DNA of 11,302 bases from Acidobacteriota bacterium (GTDB taxonomy: Bacteria; Acidobacteriota; Terriglobia; Acidiferrales; UBA7541). Location: positions 1-11,302 of the forward strand of contig PKWH01000293.1 in assembly GCA_003131985.1 (NCBI GenBank). The letters are read 5' to 3'. The translations under genes and the position numbers were made by a program. Every line of letters starts with the position of its first letter. The first letter of the stretch is position 1. The notes beneath the pieces are model-generated. The model had not been told where the DNA came from, searched no databases, and saw only the letters and a list, made by a program, of their open reading frames with translations. Of the stretch, positions 7,254 to 11,302 are shown one piece after another.

Positions 7254-7314
7254 TAAACTGGTTAGATTCCATCAGACCAATTCTACAGACAACAGGGAAT
7301 GGGGGTGAATACGC

Positions 7315-7512
7315 GTGGCAGAAGTCGTAATTCAAGAGGGAGAATCTTTGGAAAATGCTCTCCGGCGCTTCAAGAGGAAGGTGCAGTCGGAAGACATCAT
7401 CAAAGAAATCAAGAAGCACAGCTACTACATGAAGCCCGGTGAAAAGCGTCGCGCAAAGGAAGCCCTCTCGCGTAAGCGTCTCCGAAAGAAGCAAAGGCGT
7501 GAACAGGATTAG
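7315..7512 (+). CDS. rpsU: 30S ribosomal protein S21
   Basis: Small basic 65-residue protein of the 30S subunit, near the 3' end of 16S rRNA in other bacteria, where it aids translation initiation. The family pattern is clear: VVIQEGESLENALRRFKRKV at the N-terminus, then IKEIKKHSYYMKPGEKRR and a very basic tail (RKRLRKKQRREQD). The start is a GTG at 7315 with GGGGGTGA at 7301-7308, spacing 6, an almost perfect ribosome-binding site. It precedes a double zinc-ribbon gene on the same strand, 97 bases downstream, and the two are probably cotranscribed up to the terminator at 8056-8103. It is not next to dnaG/rpoD as in enterobacteria. Confidence 0.96.
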   Translation: MAEVVIQEGESLENALRRFKRKVQSEDIIKEIKKHSYYMKPGEKRRAKEALSRKRLRKKQRREQD

Positions 7513-7536
7513 GCCAAGTTAGTTGGGGTCCATCCG

Positions 7537-7570
7537 GGCAGTTTCGTGCCAGCAAAAGGGCGGAACTGCC
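7537..7570 (+). other. Hairpin between rpsU and the zinc-ribbon gene
   Basis: GGCAGTTTC at 7537-7545 pairs with GGAACTGCC at 7562-7570 (9 pairs, one G-U), and GCC/GGC can extend the stem inside the loop. The downstream bases are pyrimidine-rich (TCGCTGCCTCTCC) but contain no T-run, so it is not a standard intrinsic terminator. It could protect the 3' end of rpsU mRNA or be a processing or partial attenuation site that lowers expression of the second gene. Confidence 0.45.
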
Positions 7571-7609
7571 TCGCTGCCTCTCCTTCCCAGCCCGGTTTCG
7601 GAGTGGCGT

Positions 7610-7930
7610 ATGGAATACAGCGACAAGGTCTTGAAGTGCGCGGATTGCTCGGCGGAATTCATTTTCACAGCCGGCGAGCAGATGTTTTTTGCCGACAAGG
7701 GTTTTAAGAACGAACCCAAGCGGTGCAAAGCGTGCAAGGGGAACCGCGGACAGAGCGCGGGTGCGGGCTCAGGCTCGGGAAGTATGCAGCGGGTCGAGAC
7801 CAAAACTGTTTGCTCGCAATGCGGTAAAGAAACGACGGTTCCTTTTAAACCCACGCAGGGACGCCCGGTGTTCTGCCGCGAATGCTTTCAGCAACGGCGG
7901 AGTGCGGGCTCTCCCAGTGCAACCGCGTAG
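7610..7930 (+). CDS. Small double zinc-ribbon protein
   Basis: A 106-residue protein with two four-cysteine zinc ribbons: C10-x2-C13 with C39-x2-C42, and C68-x2-C71 with C89-x2-C92. A Gly/Ser-rich linker (GAGSGSGS) lies between them, and a short disordered tail follows. It matches the 'probable zinc-ribbon domain' type proteins (KCADCSAEFIFTAGEQMFF, FKNEPKRCKACK) seen in many environmental bacteria; the molecular role is unknown, and RNA, DNA or protein binding are all possible. A longer frame from 7523 exists, but GGAG at 7600-7603 six bases before the ATG at 7610, together with the start of homology at MEYSDKVLKC, fixes the start. Its position behind rpsU on the same strand suggests a translation- or stress-linked role, which is inference. 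Confidence 0.88.
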   Translation: MEYSDKVLKCADCSAEFIFTAGEQMFFADKGFKNEPKRCKACKGNRGQSAGAGSGSGSMQRVETKTVCSQCGKETTVPFKPTQGRPVFCRECFQQRRSAGSPSATA

Positions 7931-8002
7931 TTGAAGACGCGCACGCAAATGGCGCGGCTCCAAAACCGTACGGGTGAGCTACCGGCTTTGAAACGGCCTG
8001 AG

Positions 8003-8026
8003 AAATTTCGGGCGAGCCGGAAATTT
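8003..8026 (+). other. Hairpin upstream of the main terminator
   Basis: AAATTTC at 8003-8009 pairs with GAAATTT at 8020-8026, with GG/CC inside (one G-G mismatch) and a CGAG tetraloop. Only four T residues follow, so it would be a weak terminator at best. It lies in the 3' untranslated stretch of the zinc-ribbon gene together with another small inverted repeat, ACGAA/TTCGT at 8033-8048. Confidence 0.35.
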
Positions 8027-8055
8027 TACCTAACGAAATGGCATTCGTATTCTCT

Positions 8056-8103
8056 ATGGCTTTTTGAGTTCACCGCTGGGTGTCCTCAGAAAGCCATTTT
8101 TTT
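8056..8103 (+). terminator. Strong intrinsic terminator of the rpsU/zinc-ribbon unit
   Basis: ATGGCTTTTTGAG at 8056-8068 pairs along all 13 positions with CTCAGAAAGCCAT at 8085-8097 (one G-U). Inside the loop, CACC at 8071-8074 pairs with GGTG at 8079-8082 around GCTG, making a long two-part hairpin. Seven T residues at 8097-8103 follow directly. On the - strand there is no T-run, so it acts only for + strand transcription, ending 24 bases before the stop of the convergent aminotransferase gene. Confidence 0.88.
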
Positions 8104-8126
8104 GTGGCGTGAACCCGCCGGGCGGC

Positions 8127-9266
8127 TTAGGCGGCTTTGGAATCGCGGGCCGGAGCGATTTCGCGCAGAGCCGTGACGAACGTTTCCGTCTCCTGCTGCG
8201 TGCCGATGGTGATACGAAGGAAATTGTTCATCGACGGAAAGCGCCGACCCACAAGAATATTGCGGCCAGCGAACTGGTCGATGATCGGCTGCACGTCGGT
8301 ATGCATGTCGATCATGACGAAATTAGTTTGCGATGGAATGTAAGACCGGCCGTCCTTGGCAAGTTCCGCGCAGAGCCATTTGCGTGTGCCGTTGATTTTG
8401 TCGCGACATGACAGGACATGATCGCTATCGCCGAGACTTGCTAACCCGGCAGCAAGTACGGCGGCATTTCCGTTGTCTTGCAAAGCCTGCTCCCTGATCC
8501 GCGCGATCGTTTCCTTCGCACCCACTGCGTAGCCCAACCGCATGCCAGCCATACCGTAGATTTTTGAGAATGTGCGCGCGATGACGACGTTAGGATATTT
8601 CTGCGTCCATTCGGCGACGCTGCCGTAGTGCGGATCGTCAGCGAAATCAAAGTAAGCTTCGTCAACAAGTATCAGGGTGGAAGGCGGGACAGCGGGGACG
8701 AAAGTTGCCAATTCCTCGCGCGTGACGATTGTGCCGGTAGGATTATTGGGGTTGCAAACATAGACGACGCCAGTCTTCGAAGTGCATGCGGCGGCCATTT
8801 TCGGAAGATCATGGCGGTGATCGGCGGTGAGTGGAATTCTCACCGGAGCTGCTTGCGTAATTCGAGCGTATTCGAGAACGGCTTCGAAGGTAGGCTGCGC
8901 TACGACAATATTCTTGCCAGGCCCGAGGAAAGCCATGTCGACGCAGCGCAAGATTTCGGTCGAGCCGCAACCTAACGCGATATTTTCGCGGGACACGTTA
9001 TAATTTTTCGCGAGCGCATCGGTCAACCGGAGATTCGTGGCATGAGGATAACGCGCGGCCACCGGACCGCAGGAAGCGAGCGCGCTCAGAGCCTTGGGGG
9101 ATGGGCCGTAGGGGTTTTCGTTGAAGTTCAGGTGGATGGTATTTTCTGAGGCCGTTAGGTCGCGTCTATCATCCAATCTGAGGGGCAAGCGCGGGACGGC
9201 GAGAGCGACGGCAAGAGAGCCAATGGTGCGCGAGAAATGGCGCCGGGAAAAAAGTGAATCAGACAT
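8127..9266 (-). CDS. HisC-like PLP-dependent aminotransferase with twin-arginine signal peptide
   Basis: A 379-residue class I/II aminotransferase of the histidinol-phosphate aminotransferase group, which moves an amino group between a donor such as glutamate and a keto compound using pyridoxal phosphate. Seen: NFNENPYGPSP at 47-57, GCGSTEIL at 99-106, VCNPNNPTGT at 170-179, DEAYFDF at 202-208, and the cofactor lysine K235 in TFSKIYGMAGMRLGY. A C-terminal LRITIGT holds the conserved substrate-carboxylate Arg. The N-terminus adds SRRHFSR at 7-13 and a hydrophobic stretch at about 14-30, a Tat export signal, so the folded holoenzyme is probably sent to the periplasm. The ATG has AGGAG six bases upstream and no alternative start removes the signal. 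It is not in a his operon. Histidine biosynthesis is therefore unlikely as its main role; the true substrate is unknown, so I withhold the hisC symbol. Confidence 0.88.
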   Translation of the reverse strand: MSDSLFSRRHFSRTIGSLAVALAVPRLPLRLDDRRDLTASENTIHLNFNENPYGPSPKALSALASCGPVAARYPHATNLRLTDALAKNYNVSRENIALGCGSTEILRCVDMAFLGPGKNIVVAQPTFEAVLEYARITQAAPVRIPLTADHRHDLPKMAAACTSKTGVVYVCNPNNPTGTIVTREELATFVPAVPPSTLILVDEAYFDFADDPHYGSVAEWTQKYPNVVIARTFSKIYGMAGMRLGYAVGAKETIARIREQALQDNGNAAVLAAGLASLGDSDHVLSCRDKINGTRKWLCAELAKDGRSYIPSQTNFVMIDMHTDVQPIIDQFAGRNILVGRRFPSMNNFLRITIGTQQETETFVTALREIAPARDSKAA

Positions 9267-9291
9267 GTCACACTCCTAAGGATTCGCAGCG

Positions 9292-9320
9292 ATAATACGA
9301 CGCGATCAGCAAACGGGCAA
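9292..9320 (-). promoter_or_regulatory. Sigma-70-type promoter candidate for the aminotransferase gene
   Basis: On the - strand, TTGCCC (9315-9320) and TATTAT (9292-9297) are separated by 17 bases, matching 4 of 6 and 5 of 6 consensus positions. Transcription would begin near 9285, about 20 bases before the start codon, leaving room for the AGGAG site. Sequence-only prediction. Confidence 0.45.
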
Positions 9321-9414
9321 GCAGCCGCTTCGACGGTACCAACAGCATTGGCCGAAACTGGCTGGATGTCCATTTTAGCTGGTACTTTTATTCCTTCTTG
9401 TAAGGAGAGAGTTC

Positions 9415-9891
9415 ATGGAAAAAGCATTACGCGAGCAGCTACGAAAAGTTTTAAGCTGGGGCGAAGCTCACACAGATTGGAAAGCATCAGTTGATGGACT
9501 TTCAAAATCCAAGCGCGGTGTAAGGCCGCCTGGTGCGCCTCATTCGCCATGGGAACTTCTGGAGCATATGCGAATCGCGCAGTGGGACATCCTTAATTTC
9601 TGTCGAGACCCGAAACATGTTTCTCCGGCCTGGCCGTCCGGCTATTGGCCGAAGACCCCAGCTCCCCCCGATGACGCCGCGTGGAAGCAGTCTGCGGAAG
9701 CGTTTCAAAAAGACAACGAGGCGATGGGAAATCTGGTGATCGATCCAAAACACGATCTCTTTGCGCCGATTGCTCACGGGTCCGGGCAGACGATTTTGCG
9801 CCAAGTTTTGCTGCTTGCCGATCACAATTCCTATCATTTGGGCCAATTTGTATTAGTGCGCCGGCTCTTGGAGGATTGGAAGGAGAAATAA
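9415..9891 (+). CDS. DinB-family (four-helix, three-histidine) protein
   Basis: A 158-residue protein of the DinB/YfiT-like superfamily, a four-helix fold that binds a divalent metal through three histidines. Seen candidates are H51 in PWELLEHMRIAQ and H137 and H141 in LLADHNSYHLGQF, the usual H...HxxxH-GQ pattern. Many members are thiol-dependent transferases or of unknown activity; nothing here identifies the reaction, and despite the name a DNA-repair role should not be assumed. The start is secure: AAGGAGAG lies 5 bases before the ATG. It is divergent from the aminotransferase gene (148 bases between them) and is followed after 65 bases by sucA, which has its own promoter candidate. Confidence 0.85.
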   Translation: MEKALREQLRKVLSWGEAHTDWKASVDGLSKSKRGVRPPGAPHSPWELLEHMRIAQWDILNFCRDPKHVSPAWPSGYWPKTPAPPDDAAWKQSAEAFQKDNEAMGNLVIDPKHDLFAPIAHGSGQTILRQVLLLADHNSYHLGQFVLVRRLLEDWKEK

Positions 9892-9911
9892 CGATCGGTT
9901 CTCGCCGGTCG

Positions 9912-9923
9912 GGCTGCGCAGCC
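9912..9923. repeat. Perfect 12-base palindrome just upstream of the sucA -10
   Basis: GGCTGCGCAGCC reads the same on both strands. It ends two bases before the TATAAT of the sucA promoter candidate, within the spacer between -35 and -10, a typical place for a repressor or MerR-type activator site. It has no loop or T-run, so it is not a terminator for the upstream gene. Confidence 0.45.
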
Positions 9924-9925
9924 GC

Positions 9926-9931
9926 TATAAT
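9926..9931 (+). promoter_or_regulatory. sucA promoter candidate (perfect -10)
   Basis: TATAAT, a complete match to the sigma-70 -10, lies 25 bases before the sucA start. No good -35 is seen 16-19 bases upstream, so activity may need an activator acting through the adjacent palindrome. Transcription would begin near 9938, giving a leader of about 19 bases holding the GAGGAG ribosome-binding site. Confidence 0.5.
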
Positions 9932-9956
9932 ATAGGGACCAATTGCGAGGAGATTC

Positions 9957-11302
9957 ATGAGCCGGCAACACGCTGTGGCGGAATCCATGGCAATGAAAGA
10001 GAGCCAAGATCGAGTGTGGGATGCGTTTCGCCGATGGGGCTATTTGCAAGCGGATCTGGATCCGCTAGGCGATCTGCAACCAACCGCGATGCCGGAACTC
10101 GAGGTGACCGGGCCGGAAGCCGACGCGGCGCGGCGGTTCTACTGCGGGACAATCGGCGTGGAATTCATGCACATCGCCGACCGCGAGCGGAGGCAATGGA
10201 TTCAGGAGCGAATGGAATCGGAAGCTCCGAAGGTCGATCGCGAACGAATTTTGGAATGGTTGGTGCGTGCGGAGATTTTCGAGCAAGTTTTGCAGACGCG
10301 CTATTTGGGAACGAAGCGTTATTCGCTTGAGGGCGAGGCGGCCCTGCTGCCGTTGCTGGACGCGATTTTAAGCGCCGGAGCGGAACGAGGGTTGCAACAA
10401 GCGGTGCTGGCGATGAGCCATCGTGGAAGATTGAATGTGATGGTGCACATCGTGGGCCGTGGAGCTGCGGAAGTTTTTGCGCGATTCGAGGACGTGGACC
10501 CGCGTAGCGTGCTCGGCGGCGGAGACGTTAAGTATCACATGGGCGCGACGGGAGATTTTTCCGCAGAGGGTGGCCAGACCGTCGGGATTCACCTGGTTTC
10601 GAATCCCAGCCATCTGGAAGCCGTCGATCCAGTCGCCATGGGGCGCGCGCGCGCGAAGCAAACGCGAGCGGGAGCGTCCGGTCGAAAAGAGATTGTTCCG
10701 GTATTGATGCACGGCGACGCAGCGTTTGCGGGGCAGGGGATCACCGCGGAAACCTTGAATATGGCTGAGGTTCCGGGGTTCACCGTCGGCGGCTCAGTGA
10801 ATATTATCGTGAATAATTTGATCGGGTTCACCACTGTTCCGCGCGACTTGCATTCCTCGCAATTTTCGTCGGACTTGGCGAAGCGTCTGCCCATTCCTAT
10901 TTTCCATGTGAACGCTGAAGATCCGGAGGCGGTCGCACGCGTCGGACGGATCGCAATGGAGTACCGCTACGCGTTTAATTCACCCGCAGTGGTGGATTTG
11001 ATCGGCTATCGCCGTCATGGGCATAGCGAAGTGGACGATCCCACGATTACGCAACCGTTGCGCTATCGAAAAATTCTGGCACACCCGCAACTTTGGCAGA
11101 TTTACGCCAAGAGAATCGGGGTTGATCCCGAGCCCATCGTCGCGCGCATCAGGCAGGAACTGGATGCCGCGCAAAAGCACGCGTTGGAGCTGGAGAAAAA
11201 TCCACCGATGCGGAAGCTTCCGTCCTACTGGGACGCTTATCGCGGCGGCCGCTATTCTGCGTCACTGGAAGTTGATACGGGCGTACCGGAAAGCGAACTG
11301 AC
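9957..11302 (+). CDS. sucA: 2-oxoglutarate dehydrogenase E1 component (N-terminal part, cut by window end)
   Basis: The thiamine-diphosphate enzyme that decarboxylates 2-oxoglutarate and passes the succinyl group to E2 in the TCA-cycle complex. The frame is open from the ATG at 9957 to the window end, 448 codons, about half of a usual E1. Seen: FYCGTIGVEFMHI at 61-73, GTKRYSLEGEAALLPLLDAI at 118-137, MSHRGRLN at 153-160, NPSHLEAVDP at 216-225, the ThDP/Mg motif GDAAFAGQG at 253-261 ending at NN 286-287, and GYRRHGHSEVDDPTITQP at 350-367, all diagnostic of SucA as opposed to the E1 of pyruvate dehydrogenase. AGGAG four bases before the ATG supports the start; internal ATGs at codons 11 and 13 lack one. 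The segment before FYCG is only about 60 residues, shorter than in enterobacterial SucA. E2 (sucB) would be expected downstream. Confidence 0.95.
   Translation, partial: MSRQHAVAESMAMKESQDRVWDAFRRWGYLQADLDPLGDLQPTAMPELEVTGPEADAARRFYCGTIGVEFMHIADRERRQWIQERMESEAPKVDRERILEWLVRAEIFEQVLQTRYLGTKRYSLEGEAALLPLLDAILSAGAERGLQQAVLAMSHRGRLNVMVHIVGRGAAEVFARFEDVDPRSVLGGGDVKYHMGATGDFSAEGGQTVGIHLVSNPSHLEAVDPVAMGRARAKQTRAGASGRKEIVPVLMHGDAAFAGQGITAETLNMAEVPGFTVGGSVNIIVNNLIGFTTVPRDLHSSQFSSDLAKRLPIPIFHVNAEDPEAVARVGRIAMEYRYAFNSPAVVDLIGYRRHGHSEVDDPTITQPLRYRKILAHPQLWQIYAKRIGVDPEPIVARIRQELDAAQKHALELEKNPPMRKLPSYWDAYRGGRYSASLEVDTGVPESEL

Larger units (their letters stand above)
7005..7314. other. Divergent intergenic region between glgC and rpsU
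   Basis: These 310 bases contain no convincing gene. The glgC side (7005-7080) carries an extended -10 promoter candidate and an inverted repeat. The middle (about 7081-7185) shows nothing I can interpret. The rpsU side (7186-7314) carries a promoter candidate with a small inverted repeat across its -35, a leader hairpin, and a strong ribosome-binding site. A frame on the - strand that runs through rpsU into this region is a shadow of rpsU. Confidence 0.6.

Noticed and set aside
7225..7494. An 89-codon - strand frame opposite rpsU
   Set aside because: It is the antisense of the S21 codons, with no independent support.
7931..8126. A tRNA-like stretch (GGGTGAGCTACCGGCTTTGAAA) and a small open frame after the zinc-ribbon gene
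   Set aside because: No acceptor stem, T-arm sequence or proper cloverleaf can be formed. The small frame runs through the terminator and into the aminotransferase gene with no ribosome-binding site.
1..11302. CRISPR array, insertion sequence, prophage or integrated element
   Set aside because: No regularly spaced repeats, transposase or integrase motifs, or terminal repeats with target duplications were seen, and no abrupt composition change was apparent by eye.

Overview
The window looks like a chromosomal segment from a member of the Acidobacteriota, probably class Terriglobia (Koribacter/Sulfotelmatobacter-like). The reasons are the Oar-like TonB-dependent receptor with an N-terminal carboxypeptidase-regulatory-like domain, the moderately high GC, the rpsU plus double zinc-ribbon gene pair, and scattered single metabolic genes in place of long operons. 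This assignment is inference from gene content; no 16S or marker phylogeny is possible here. I see no insertion sequence, phage gene, CRISPR array, tRNA or rRNA.

Layout: (1) 1-140, the C-terminal tail of an unidentified + strand gene. (2) 187-2514, a - strand TonB-dependent receptor. (3) 2757-4206, a + strand two-gene unit divergent from the receptor: an ECF-type sigma factor and a membrane-anchored zinc-finger anti-sigma factor whose extracytoplasmic part is an HNH-nuclease-like domain. (4) 4184-7004, - strand glgC then glpK (glycogen precursor synthesis and glycerol phosphorylation); glpK overlaps the anti-sigma gene tail-to-tail by 23 bases. (5) 7315-7930, + strand rpsU (ribosomal protein S21) and a double zinc-ribbon protein, closed by a long intrinsic terminator at 8056-8103. 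(6) 8127-9266, - strand HisC-like aminotransferase with a twin-arginine signal. (7) 9415-9891, + strand DinB-family protein. (8) 9957 to the window end, + strand sucA, the E1 component of 2-oxoglutarate dehydrogenase, cut by the window edge after 448 codons.

How the genes relate: the sigma/anti-sigma pair is the only clear regulatory unit. Its sensor domain is unusual, because the region beyond the membrane resembles a secreted HNH-like family but carries Tyr where the catalytic His is expected, so a sensing or binding role is more likely than DNA cleavage. The divergent receptor shares its 242-base upstream region with the sigma gene and could be a target, but this is not a FecI/FecR/FecA system: the anti-sigma has no FecR-type domain and the receptor has no secretin/TonB short N-terminal domain. 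The remaining genes are housekeeping or central metabolism. Several starts were moved from the longest ORF on ribosome-binding-site evidence (anti-sigma 3343, glpK 5689, zinc-ribbon gene 7610; sigma 2757 is a weaker case).
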